Source of the DNA: Phyllobacteriaceae bacterium
Lineage (GTDB): Bacteria; Pseudomonadota; Alphaproteobacteria; Rhizobiales; Ancalomicrobiaceae
Assembly (NCBI GenBank): GCA_012517025.1
Contig: JAAYVT010000666.1
Span: forward strand, 1-28,471
Direction: 5' to 3'
Length of the DNA: 28,471 nt
The notes beneath the pieces are model-generated. The model was not told the DNA's origin and made no database searches. It worked only from the letters and a program-made list of their open reading frames with translations. The position numbers were made by a program, and so were the translations under genes. Positions 1 through 10,262 of the stretch are shown here, in pieces. Position 1 is the stretch's first letter. Every line of letters begins with the position of its first letter.

Positions 1-1623
<1,623 letters not shown>

Positions 1624-1966
1624 GATGTCTCTCCTTTCGGCAGGCCGTCCGAACCCCTGTCGGGCGTTTCGGGAGGAGCTTTCGCCCACGGCCCCCATTC
1701 GGCTCCCCGCATCCCGAGGAGCCCGTTGGTTTCTCTTGCGCGACGCGACCGGTGACACCCGCCGACGACGTGCTTCGCCGGGGTATATAAGTGGGCCGTT
1801 TCGGGGTCGCAAGGGTGCGATGGAGAGCTTTGGGGACGATCCGCGCGCCCGCTTCCGACGACCGTTCGGGTCGGCGCGGGGCGCGTGCCGACCGCTCGGG
1901 CGCCTGCCGAGGAGCAGCGGGACGAGGGCGATGGCCGCGACGGGAGGGGCTCGCGCCGTCGGCGCC
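1624..1966. other. Intergenic region between dnaK and the VOC-family gene
   Basis: This 343-base gap holds the dnaK ribosome binding site, an untranslated leader of about 150 bases, and the RpoH-like promoter. The remainder, about 1814-1966, is GC-rich with no convincing gene on either strand. A short inverted repeat (GCGCC-GTC-GGCGC, 1953-1965) lies just after the stop codon of the upstream VOC-family gene and might help end its transcript, but it has no T-tract. Confidence 0.5.
1784..1813 (-). promoter_or_regulatory. Candidate RpoH (sigma-32)-type promoter of dnaK
   Basis: Read on the minus strand there is CTTGCGA (CTTG at 1810-1813; TTGCGA hexamer at 1807-1812) and CTTATATA (1784-1791; TATATA hexamer at 1784-1789). 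The two hexamers are 17 bases apart. Alphaproteobacterial RpoH promoters have a CTTG-type -35 and a C(C/T)TAT-type -10, and both halves fit. The spacing would also suit the main sigma factor. It would give a 5' leader of about 150 bases ahead of dnaK. The short AT-rich stretch stands out sharply in this GC-rich DNA. The assignment is by motif and by the known heat regulation of dnaK. Confidence 0.7.
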
Positions 1967-2347
1967 TCAGCCGGCGTGGTGGGATTCGACGAAGCCGAGC
2001 ACAGCGCCGGTCGCGTCGGCGACGATGGTGACTCGTCCGACGCCGGCGATGTCCCACGGCGCCCGGCACACGGTGCCGCCGGCGGCGCTCACTCGCGCCA
2101 CCGCCGCGTCACAGTCGTCGACGGCGACGTAGGCACCCCAGGTGTCGGCGCCGGGATTGCCCTTCGGCCAGGGAAAGAGACCACCGACTGGGGTTTCGAC
2201 GCCGGGGGCGAAGGCGAGGGTGTAGGTGCCGTCCGGCATCGGCTGCTCGACGAAGGTCCAGCCGAGGACGGCGCCGTAGAAGGCCTTCGCGGCGGCGACG
2301 TCCGAGGTCATGAGTTCGTTCCAGGTGAAGGTGCCCGCGCGCGACAT
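1967..2347 (-). CDS. VOC family protein (glyoxalase/bleomycin-resistance fold)
   Basis: A 126-residue vicinal-oxygen-chelate fold protein. The N-terminus (FTWNELMTSDVAAAKAFYGAVLGW) is the typical first beta-alpha unit of a single VOC module, in which a residue after the first strand helps bind metal. The C-terminal half (WGAYVAVDDCDAAVARVSAAGG, ending FVESHH) is the second unit. Proteins of this subgroup are often annotated as lactoylglutathione lyase-like or as the 27 kDa antigen Cfp30B type, but their substrates are mostly unknown and I assign none. The start ATG has a strong GGAGGAGAG site. It is transcribed in the same direction as dnaK, but the 343-base gap with its own promoter argues against a shared operon. 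Confidence 0.85.
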   Translation of the reverse strand: MSRAGTFTWNELMTSDVAAAKAFYGAVLGWTFVEQPMPDGTYTLAFAPGVETPVGGLFPWPKGNPGADTWGAYVAVDDCDAAVARVSAAGGTVCRAPWDIAGVGRVTIVADATGAVLGFVESHHAG

Positions 2348-2409
2348 GGTCTCTCCTCCGCTCCGCGGTTAGGATGTGATCATCCTACTCTTCCGCGCGC
2401 GACGTCCCA

Positions 2410-3123
2410 ATGTCGAAGCTTCCCCCCTCGCTCCCCGGCCTCACCCTTCTTCCCGGCCGGCTCGCGCGCGCCGAACAGGAGGCGCTCGTCGCCGAGCTGC
2501 GCGAAGTCGTCGCGGCGGCCCCCTTGTTCACGCCGGTGATGCCGAGGACCGGCAAGCCGTTTTCCGTCTGCATGACCAATTGCGGACCGCTCGGTTGGGT
2601 CTCCGATCGCGCCGGCTATCGCTATCAGGCGACCCATCCGGCGACCGGCCGGCCGTGGCCGGCGATCCCGGCGCGGCTCTTGGCGCTGTGGGACGAGGTG
2701 ACCGGGTACGCCGCCCCGCCGGAGGCCTGCCTCGTCAACTTCTACGGCGAGGGCGCCAAGATGGGGCTGCATCAGGATCGCGACGAGGAGGATTTCGCCG
2801 CGCCGTTGCTGTCGGTGTCGCTCGGCGACACCGGCCGGTTTCGGCTCGGCGGGGTCGAGCGGAGCGATCCGACCCGGGCGTTCCCGCTCGCCTCCGGCGA
2901 CGTGCTGATGCTCTCCGGGGCCTCGCGGCTCGCCCATCACGGCATCGACCGCATCCTTCCCGGCACTTCGACGCTGCTCTCGGGCGGCGGCCGCATCAAT
3001 CTGACGCTCAGGCGGGTGACGACGCCGGTCTCACAGCACGAAGCGGCGCAGAACCGGGATGCGGGCGAGCAACAGCGCCAGCCCGGCCGACAGCGCCACC
3101 ACCCAGGCGGCCTGCACCAGTGA
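2410..3123 (+). CDS. alkB: DNA oxidative demethylase AlkB
   Basis: Fe(II)/2-oxoglutarate dioxygenase that removes methyl groups from 1-methyladenine and 3-methylcytosine in DNA. The iron triad is visible: H121 and D123 in LHQDRDEED, and H177 in AHHGID. The 2-oxoglutarate-binding signature is RINLTLR (195-201). The substrate-side segment CLVNFYGEGAKMGLHQDRDE also matches the family. At 237 residues it is somewhat longer than E. coli AlkB (216). The family normally ends soon after RINLTLRRV. Here about 35 further residues, rich in Gln, Arg and His, are encoded antisense to the 3' end of the facing acyltransferase gene. I found no convincing ribosome binding site directly ahead of the ATG, although residue numbering against the family supports this start. 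Confidence 0.93.
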   Translation: MSKLPPSLPGLTLLPGRLARAEQEALVAELREVVAAAPLFTPVMPRTGKPFSVCMTNCGPLGWVSDRAGYRYQATHPATGRPWPAIPARLLALWDEVTGYAAPPEACLVNFYGEGAKMGLHQDRDEEDFAAPLLSVSLGDTGRFRLGGVERSDPTRAFPLASGDVLMLSGASRLAHHGIDRILPGTSTLLSGGGRINLTLRRVTTPVSQHEAAQNRDAGEQQRQPGRQRHHPGGLHQ

Positions 3124-4155
3124 CACCCACACCGGCATGTCGAGGCGGGTCGCGGCCGGATGGGCCTGATTGTAGAGGAGAGTGAAGAGGGCGTGGAGGC
3201 AATACATCCCGAGCCCGTGGCGGCCGAGGCGGGCCATCGCCGTCGTCACACGGTCGACCGGCGCCCGCAGGATCACCACGAACAGCGCGGGGGCGAAGAT
3301 CACCGATCCGACGAGGAAGTTGAAGTTCGCCACCATCTTCACGCCGTGCCGCGAGATGAAGATCGCCTCGCCGGCGAAGAGCAGGAAGCCGAAGATCACC
3401 ACCATCGGGGCGACGCCGCGCGGCACCTGTGCCACGAGGTCCTGCCGGCGGGCGAACCATGCCCCGAAGGCCACGAACAGCGGCCCGAAGAACGGCCCGT
3501 TGCGGGCGGTGAAGGCGAGCGGGTCGGGGTAGATCCGCGCCACCACGTCGAAGACGCCGGTGAATTCGTTGTAGGGGCCGACGGCGAGACCGATCACGTA
3601 GAGGGAGGCCGTGCCGATCCACACCGCCGTCCAGCCGAGCCGCGCCAGCCCGAGGAAGATGGTGATCGACACCGCCAGCCAGGGCAGGAACCACAGATGG
3701 AAGGCGACCCCGCCGCCATTCAGGGTGGCGGCGAGATAGACGATCGCGTCGTGGGCGGTGGTCGGCATCGGCCGGTAGCCGAGGTCGTGGACGAAGAAGT
3801 GGATGGCGTTGAACACCAGCTCCCAGACCACGAACAGGCCGCCGAGCCGCAGGATCACCCGCCGCAGATAAGCGACGTCGTCGCCGAGATGGCGGGCGGC
3901 GAACCAGCCCGACGTCATGAAGAAGAACGGCAGGGAGTAGCGCAGCATCAAGAGCAGCACGCTGCGGGCCCCGACGTCGCGAGTGTCGACCCAGGAGACG
4001 TGGATGGTGGCGATCGTCGCGAAGGCGACGAAGCGCATCATGTCGATCTGGACCACACGTCCGCCGACGCGCGCGGCGATCGCCGGCTTCGCCGCCGCCG
4101 GTACGGCTCGCCATGCGACGTCCGTCGACGTCATCGGTTCGGCTCCGGCCGGCAT
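3031..4155 (-). CDS. Acyltransferase 3 family membrane protein
   Basis: A polytopic inner-membrane protein of the acyltransferase-3 family, which transfers acyl groups to sugars or other surface molecules. About 374 residues with roughly ten hydrophobic segments. The N-terminal signature is VVQIDMMRFVAFATIATIHVSW, whose histidine in the first membrane segment is the conserved candidate catalytic residue. Next comes RYSLPFFFMTSGWF, which fits the family. A second conserved-looking segment near the end (HGLGMYCLHALFTLLYNQ) also fits. I chose the ATG at 4155 because it has GAGGAG eight bases upstream. Longer in-frame versions would be low-complexity and would run into the start of recQ. Substrate is unknown; possibilities include exopolysaccharide, lipid A or glucan decoration. 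Its last 93 bases overlap the end of alkB on the other strand. Confidence 0.85.
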   Translation of the reverse strand: MPAGAEPMTSTDVAWRAVPAAAKPAIAARVGGRVVQIDMMRFVAFATIATIHVSWVDTRDVGARSVLLLMLRYSLPFFFMTSGWFAARHLGDDVAYLRRVILRLGGLFVVWELVFNAIHFFVHDLGYRPMPTTAHDAIVYLAATLNGGGVAFHLWFLPWLAVSITIFLGLARLGWTAVWIGTASLYVIGLAVGPYNEFTGVFDVVARIYPDPLAFTARNGPFFGPLFVAFGAWFARRQDLVAQVPRGVAPMVVIFGFLLFAGEAIFISRHGVKMVANFNFLVGSVIFAPALFVVILRAPVDRVTTAMARLGRHGLGMYCLHALFTLLYNQAHPAATRLDMPVWVSLVQAAWVVALSAGLALLLARIPVLRRFVL

Positions 4156-4411
4156 GACGGGTGCTCCTCGCTGCGATTCGGTCTTGGTCGCCGCTGGTCC
4201 GAGGCGGCGTCCGACCCCGATGAGGCAGGATGGGGCGGGTTCGTCGCCATCGCGTGTACGCGGCGTGGTTCCACCGGCGTTCGTCGCGAACGTGGTTTCC
4301 GCTTCTCGAGCCGTTTCGTCGCGGTTTCGGGGCACGGCCGGCCGTCGTCGGTTGACGCTCGCGGCGGCGACGGCTAGCGGTTCGACGACCGCCAACCCCC
4401 GGGGCCGCCCG

Positions 4412-6262
<1,851 letters not shown>

Positions 6263-6287
6263 GCGGGGAGGCTCGGCGGGCCGCTCG

Positions 6288-6731
6288 TCACAGCGCCATG
6301 AAACGGGCGGTGGCGCGCGCCAGGACCCGACCCCGGTACCGCAGCCGCGCGGTCGCGGCGTGGACGCCGTGACGGCAATCCCCGACCTCGGCCACCACCT
6401 CGAGCTCGACGCCGAGCGGCACCGGCGCGACGAAGCGGATCGAGAGATCGGCGGTCACCGCCGCGATGCCGCGGGCGATCAGCGCGTTGGTCATGGCGCC
6501 GTCGAGCAGGGTCGCGATCATGCCGCCGTGCAGCCGGTCGTCCCAGCCGCGTTGCTCCGGCCGGGCGGTGAAGCGGGCGGCGACCCCGCCCTCGGCGGTC
6601 GGATCGAACCGCAGGGCGAGGCTCGCCGGATTGTCCTCGGTCGTCCCGCAGACCATGCAGCCGCGATGACGGCTCGCCACCGCGTCGGCCTCGCCCGGCG
6701 CGGGCGAGGCCGCGGCCTCGACGTCAATCAT
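6288..6731 (-). CDS. PaaI-like hotdog-fold thioesterase
   Basis: A 147-residue single hotdog domain. The family signature is LHGGMIATLLDGAMTNAL: H68-G69-G70 of the HGG motif and D77, the usual catalytic acid position, on the central helix. These enzymes hydrolyse acyl-CoA thioesters; this one's substrate is unknown. It has a short N-terminal stretch with CMVCG (25-29), seen in some PaaI-like proteins. The chosen ATG at 6731 overlaps the 3' end of the upstream NifX-like gene by 8 bases, so the two are probably translationally coupled. A longer in-frame version, starting with an alanine/proline-rich stretch, is antisense-like low complexity and was rejected. It is the third gene of the DUF134 operon. 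Confidence 0.88.
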   Translation of the reverse strand: MIDVEAAASPAPGEADAVASRHRGCMVCGTTEDNPASLALRFDPTAEGGVAARFTARPEQRGWDDRLHGGMIATLLDGAMTNALIARGIAAVTADLSIRFVAPVPLGVELEVVAEVGDCRHGVHAATARLRYRGRVLARATARFMAL

Positions 6732-7140
6732 CGTGGTCGTGTTCGCCGCAGCAGCCGGCGCCGGAATGGTCGCCGCCGCCGCAGCTGCGTTCGGGCGCGA
6801 AGGCCGGCAGCGCGCCGGCGGCGAAGGCGCGGGCGGCATCGTCGACGTCGGCGCAGTCCTCGGCGAAATAGGGACGGATCCCCGCTTCCAGGAAGCCGAG
6901 CAGCGGGCGAGCGCCCATGCCGCCGGTGACGATGGCCTCGACGCCGGCGGCGGCGAGGACGGCGACGGGGGCGAGGCAGCCGCCGTGCTCGTGGGCGGGC
7001 GGGATCAGCAGCGAGGTGCCGAGAACCCGGCCGTCGTCGATCTCCACCAGGGTGAAGACCTCGCAATGGCCGAAATGCGCGGCGATCGAGGCGGAAAGGC
7101 CGCCGGGGGCGTCGGAGGGAATGGCGATGGTGTGGGACAC
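6724..7140 (-). CDS. NifX/NifB-type dinitrogenase iron-molybdenum cofactor family protein
   Basis: About 138 residues with the NifX/NifB C-terminal-like fold that binds metal-sulfur clusters or their precursors. It starts SHTIAIPSD and has AHFGHCEVFTLVEI and then IPPAHEHGGC, the pattern seen in the MTH1175-type subgroup found outside nitrogen fixation operons. EAIVTGGMGARPLLGFLEAGI is the conserved ribonuclease-H-like core. The C-terminus is a Cys/His/Asp-rich tail (CGGGDHSGAGCCGEHDHDD) that looks able to bind metal. I prefer the GTG at 7140 because GAGGA lies 9-10 bases upstream and it sits 4 bases after the stop of the DUF134 gene. A GTG at 7170 would overlap that gene. No nif genes are visible, so a role in nitrogenase is not implied. 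Confidence 0.85.
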   Translation of the reverse strand: MSHTIAIPSDAPGGLSASIAAHFGHCEVFTLVEIDDGRVLGTSLLIPPAHEHGGCLAPVAVLAAAGVEAIVTGGMGARPLLGFLEAGIRPYFAEDCADVDDAARAFAAGALPAFAPERSCGGGDHSGAGCCGEHDHDD

Positions 7141-7144
7141 GTCT

Positions 7145-7546
7145 CTAGTCCTCGTTCGGTTCGAGTTCACGGGGTCGGCCGCCGGCAGGATCGATCGGCG
7201 GGGTTCGAGCTGCGATCGCGGCGTCGATCGCCGCGATCGGACGGCAACAGGGCTGGGCGACCTCGACCGGGCCGCCCTCGATGCGCAGCGCCCATCCCCG
7301 GCACAGCGCTTCGGCGACGGCGCGCCGCCCCTCGGCCAGCAGGCGCGACACCGTCGCCGGCGAGATCTCCATCCGCCGCGCCGCCTCGCGCTGGTCGAGC
7401 CCCTCGACGTCGACGAGGCGCATCGCCTCCAACGCGTCGATGGTGACGACCGTCTCGGCGAGTTCGCGCAGCGGGATGCCCTGCGGCTTGTAATAGCGAC
7501 GCCCGACCGCCGGACCGACGGTGCGGATCTTGCGGGGACGCCCCAT
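7145..7546 (-). CDS. DUF134 (UPF0251) family DNA-binding protein
   Basis: 133 residues. The family start MGRPRKIR and the segment GRRYYKPQGIPLREL are characteristic of DUF134 (COG1342). The central region TIDALEAMRLVDVEGLDQREAARRM followed by ISPATVSRLLAEGRRAVAEAL is a helix-turn-helix resembling sigma-70 region 4. A Cys-Cys pair (QPCCRP) follows and may sense metal or redox state. Proteins of this family are commonly encoded beside NifX/NifB-like metallocluster proteins, exactly as here, and are thought to be transcription regulators. The ATG has GAGGACG upstream. An AT-rich palindrome lies directly before it and is a good candidate for its own operator. First gene of a three-gene operon. 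Confidence 0.88.
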   Translation of the reverse strand: MGRPRKIRTVGPAVGRRYYKPQGIPLRELAETVVTIDALEAMRLVDVEGLDQREAARRMEISPATVSRLLAEGRRAVAEALCRGWALRIEGGPVEVAQPCCRPIAAIDAAIAARTPPIDPAGGRPRELEPNED

Positions 7547-7898
7547 GGCTCGTCCTCGTTATGATGATATATTCATAATAGCGTCGCCGGCCGGGAAACG
7601 CGACCGCTCTCGTCGCGGTGCGACGATGCGTCCCGCACGGCCGTCGCGCGTGGAAAGGGAGGCGGGCGGGCTCGGATCGGAGACCGCGCATCGGCTCCTG
7701 GGCGCGTCGTTGGGAGGCGGTGCGATCCGGCCGCGCTGCTCGGCTCGTCGCGCAGGGCAACCCTTCGCGAGCGGCGGGGCGGGCGGCTTGTCGGCCTCCC
7801 GCCCAGGGCGTAGGGATCGGGAGATCGGCCGTCGCGGCGCGGGGATATCGGGGCGTTCGCCTCGGGCGTGCCTTCGGTCGCCAGCGATGAGAGATCCC
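7547..7898. other. Intergenic region between the DUF134 operon and the dehydrogenase gene
   Basis: About 350 bases between divergent genes. Apart from the palindrome next to the DUF134 start, I see only GC-rich sequence. Reading frames on both strands here are Arg/Pro/Ala-rich without family resemblance and look like GC artefacts. No clear promoter for the rightward dehydrogenase gene stands out. Confidence 0.4.
7559..7578. promoter_or_regulatory. Inverted repeat, candidate operator of the DUF134 operon
   Basis: TTATGA (7559-7564) and TCATAA (7573-7578) form a perfect 6-bp inverted repeat with an 8-base AT-rich spacer. A tighter alignment, ATGATATATTCAT (7564-7576), also has matching ATGA/TCAT arms. 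It ends 12 bases upstream of the DUF134 start codon, so a bound protein would cover the promoter or the initiation region. A minus-strand TATTAT (7575-7580) could be a -10 element. It is the most AT-rich spot for several kilobases. Function is inferred from position and symmetry. Confidence 0.55.
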
Positions 7899-8882
7899 AT
7901 GCACAGGAACAAACTGGTCGTCGTCGGCGTCGGACACGTCGGCTCCTACGTGTTGGCCGACGCGATGAAGATCGGCCTGTTCGCCGAGATCGGGGTGATC
8001 GACGTCCTGGGCGACGTCGCCCACGGCGAGGCGCTCGATCAGGCGCAGGCGACGGCGCTTCCCTACATGAACGCGATCGACGTCCGCGACGGCGGCTACG
8101 GGCAATGCGCGGACGCCGACGTGATCGTGGTCGCGGCCGGCGGCAGCGTCCTGCCGGATCCCGCGAACCCGAAAGCCGAGCCGGATCGGACCCTGCTCAC
8201 CGGCGCCAACAGCGCGGTGATCCGCGAGGTGATGGCCGGGATCACGCGGTACACGAAGGATGCGATCGTCGTCCTGATCACCAACCCGCTCGACACGATG
8301 GTCTACATCGCCGAGAACGAGTTCGATTATCCGCGCGGCCGGGTGTTCGGCACCGGGACGATGCTCGATTCGGCGCGGCTGCGCCGACTGATCGCCGACA
8401 CTTACCGGATCGATCCGAAGTCGGTCTCCGGTTACATGATGGGCGAGCACGGCAAGACGGCGTTTCCGGTGCTGAGCCGGACGAGCGTCGGCGGCATTCC
8501 TTTCGCGGAGCTTCCGAACCACTTCGCGGCGACGCGCGATCTTTCCGATCCGGAGATGGTCAAGACCAAGATCGTCGGCGCCGCCTACGAGGTGCTGAAC
8601 GGCAAGGGCTGGACCAACGCCGGCGTGGCGCAGGCGGCGATCACCCTGGCCAAGGCGGTGATGCTCGACGAGCGCGCCGTCTACCCGATCTCCACCACGC
8701 TGCGTGGGCAATACGGCCGCGACGGCGACGTGGCGCTCAGCATGCCCTGCGTCGTCGGCCGCGAGGGCGTCGAACGGCAGCTGGCGGTGTCGCTGAACGA
8801 CTGGGAGACGCGGAAGCTCGAGGAATCGATCGACTTCATCCGCGCCACCATGCGCGACGCCGGCACCGGGGCGAAGGGCTGA
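7899..8882 (+). CDS. Lactate/malate dehydrogenase family protein (2-hydroxyacid type uncertain)
   Basis: NAD-dependent 2-hydroxyacid dehydrogenase of the LDH/MDH superfamily, 327 residues. It has the Rossmann motif GVGHVG (10-15), an NAD-ribose acidic residue in GVIDV (D35), ITNPLD (127-132), D157 and R160 in LDSARLRR, and the catalytic H184 in GEHGKTAFP. The catalytic arginine of the mobile loop is R97. The loop before it (GGSVLPDPANPKAEPD) is longer than the usual loop and lacks the Gln (lactate) or Arg (malate) discriminator pattern, so neither name is safe. L-2-hydroxyisocaproate-type enzymes also have longer loops. I chose the ATG at 7899 because GAGAG precedes it; an in-frame ATG at 7887 has no visible ribosome site. 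Confidence 0.82.
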   Translation: MHRNKLVVVGVGHVGSYVLADAMKIGLFAEIGVIDVLGDVAHGEALDQAQATALPYMNAIDVRDGGYGQCADADVIVVAAGGSVLPDPANPKAEPDRTLLTGANSAVIREVMAGITRYTKDAIVVLITNPLDTMVYIAENEFDYPRGRVFGTGTMLDSARLRRLIADTYRIDPKSVSGYMMGEHGKTAFPVLSRTSVGGIPFAELPNHFAATRDLSDPEMVKTKIVGAAYEVLNGKGWTNAGVAQAAITLAKAVMLDERAVYPISTTLRGQYGRDGDVALSMPCVVGREGVERQLAVSLNDWETRKLEESIDFIRATMRDAGTGAKG

Positions 8883-9012
8883 GCGGGGCGACGACCGCTC
8901 GGCCTTGCCCGAGGCGGTCTGGATCGCCATTGTCGGCGAGAGGCCGGTTTTGTGATCCGGCGCGCGACGGTTCACGGCCGCAGGCCGGGATCGTCCGACC
9001 GTCGGAGCCGTC

Positions 9013-9450
9013 GTGATCGATCCCGCAGTCTATGGTGGCCTGTTCCTCGCCGCCTTCCTCGCCGCGACCATCCTGCCGATGCAGTCGGAGGCGTTGCTGG
9101 TCGGCATCCTGCTCGCCGGAAACCAACCGGCTTGGGCGCTGGTGCTCTGCGCCGGCGTCGGCAACGTCCTCGGGTCGGTGGTGAACTGGTTTTTGGGGCG
9201 CGGCGTCGAGCGGTTTCGCCATCGGCGATGGTTCCCGGTGAAGGAGGCCGCCCTCGACCGGGCCCAGGCGTGGTATCGCCGCTGGGGCAAGTGGTCCCTG
9301 CTCCTCAGTTGGGCGCCGATCGTCGGTGATCCGCTGACCGTCGTCGCGGGGATCCTGCGCGAGCCGCTGGCGATGTTCGTCGTGCTCGTCACGATCGCCA
9401 AGTTCGGTCGCTACCTCGTCCTCGCCGCGGCGACGCTCGCCTGGGCGTGA
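9013..9450 (+). CDS. YqaA family (DedA/SNARE-associated-like) membrane protein
   Basis: A 145-residue inner-membrane protein with about four hydrophobic segments. The family pattern is clear: SEALLVGILLAGNQPAWALV, then GNVLGSVVNWFLGR, then WYRRWGKWSLLLSWAPIVGDPLTVVAG. The conserved G(x)GD/PxT-type stretch lies between membrane segments. It belongs to the YqaA branch of the DedA/SNARE-associated superfamily, whose wider members include lipid scramblases and flippases; the exact role of YqaA is not established. The start is GTG with GGAG eight bases upstream. It lies 130 bases after the dehydrogenase gene, possibly in the same transcript. Confidence 0.85.
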   Translation: MIDPAVYGGLFLAAFLAATILPMQSEALLVGILLAGNQPAWALVLCAGVGNVLGSVVNWFLGRGVERFRHRRWFPVKEAALDRAQAWYRRWGKWSLLLSWAPIVGDPLTVVAGILREPLAMFVVLVTIAKFGRYLVLAAATLAWA

Positions 9451-9490
9451 GTTCGGGCCGCATCCACGAGGGACGCGGCCCGAGTCGTCC

Positions 9491-9991
9491 TCATTCGGGC
9501 CGATCGAGGCCGAAGGCCGGGTGATGGATCAGCTCGCCGCGCGGCTCGCTGCCGTCGAAGGGGAGAGCCAGAACCACCTCGGGCGGACAGCCCTCGACGG
9601 TCAGACCGGGGAAGGCGCGGAAGCCGAAGCGGCGATAGTAACCGGGGTCGCCGACCAGCGCCGCGCCGCGGCAGGTCGCGCGCAACCGACGCAGAGCCTC
9701 CGCCATCAGCGCCGAGCCGATGCCCCGGCGATGGCGCGCCGGCGCGACGGCGAGGGGGCCGATCAGCCCCCAGCCGTCCTGTTCGCCGATCCGTGCCGCC
9801 GAGGCGGCGAGATGGCCGATCACCTCGCCGTCCTCCTCGGCGACGAGCGAGAGGGTGAGCGCGTTCGCCGCGCGCAGCTTCTCGACGATGGCGGCTTCGG
9901 TGCCGGTCGCCTGCGGCAACAGGCGCATCGCTTCGGTGACGACCCGCCCGATCGCGGAGGCGTCGGTGGGGATTTCGTCGCGGATCGACAT
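9491..9991 (-). CDS. yjhQ: GNAT N-acetyltransferase, candidate YjhQ-type antitoxin
   Basis: 166 residues of the YhbS-like GNAT group (COG3153). The acetyl-CoA binding motif is RHRRGIGSAL (86-95), preceded by GPLAVAP on the beta-4 strand and followed by LVGDPGYYRRFGF, typical of YhbS/YjhQ proteins. The ATG has a strong AAGGAG site. It starts 1 base after the stop codon of the topAI gene, so the two form one operon. In E. coli the acetyltransferase YjhQ is encoded just downstream of the toxin TopAI (YjhX) and acts as its antitoxin. The same order here supports that role. From sequence alone a metabolic acetyltransferase cannot be excluded. Confidence 0.8.
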   Translation of the reverse strand: MSIRDEIPTDASAIGRVVTEAMRLLPQATGTEAAIVEKLRAANALTLSLVAEEDGEVIGHLAASAARIGEQDGWGLIGPLAVAPARHRRGIGSALMAEALRRLRATCRGAALVGDPGYYRRFGFRAFPGLTVEGCPPEVVLALPFDGSEPRGELIHHPAFGLDRPE

Positions 9992-9992
9992 G

Positions 9993-10256
9993 TCAGGCTC
10001 CTTGATTGTCGAATTGGGCGCGCACTGAGACGCGGCCACGTCTGGAGATCCGGTACGGGCTGCCGGATCGCGATTCGATCAGCCGTTTGCGTCGCAATCG
10101 GTCGAAGATGGCGAGGTCGAAGTCGGTGAGGATCATGCCCTCGCGGGTGACGCAGATCGCGGATGCGATCTTGGAGCGCTCGTCCCGCTCGTGCAGGATG
10201 CGACCGCCGAGCGCCAGCACGTGGAGCGCACGTTGCTCGTTGCGTGAGAGGTTCAT
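9993..10256 (-). CDS. topAI: TopAI (YjhX) family toxin, topoisomerase I inhibitor
   Basis: An 87-residue protein that matches the YjhX/UPF0386 family along its whole length: MNLSRNEQRALHVLALGGRI at the start, then CVTREGMILTDFDLAIFDRL, RKRLIESRSGSPYRI, and VRAQFDNQ at the end. In E. coli this protein binds and inhibits DNA topoisomerase I and blocks growth when overproduced. The ATG at 10256 is the family start; a TTG-started in-frame extension of 23 residues was rejected because it would translate the structured leader. The ribosome binding site (GAG six bases upstream) is weak and is predicted to be held in a stem. A GNAT gene follows after 1 base. Confidence 0.9.
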   Translation of the reverse strand: MNLSRNEQRALHVLALGGRILHERDERSKIASAICVTREGMILTDFDLAIFDRLRRKRLIESRSGSPYRISRRGRVSVRAQFDNQGA

Positions 10257-10262
10257 GGATGT

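Noticed and set aside
6724..7546. Nitrogen fixation gene cluster
   Set aside because: The NifX-like protein belongs to a family common outside nitrogen fixation, and no nifHDK, nifEN or nifB genes are in the window.
7559..7912. Minus-strand frame of 117 codons upstream of the DUF134 gene
   Set aside because: Arg/Pro-rich without any family pattern, no good ribosome site, and it runs over the palindrome; more likely untranslated.
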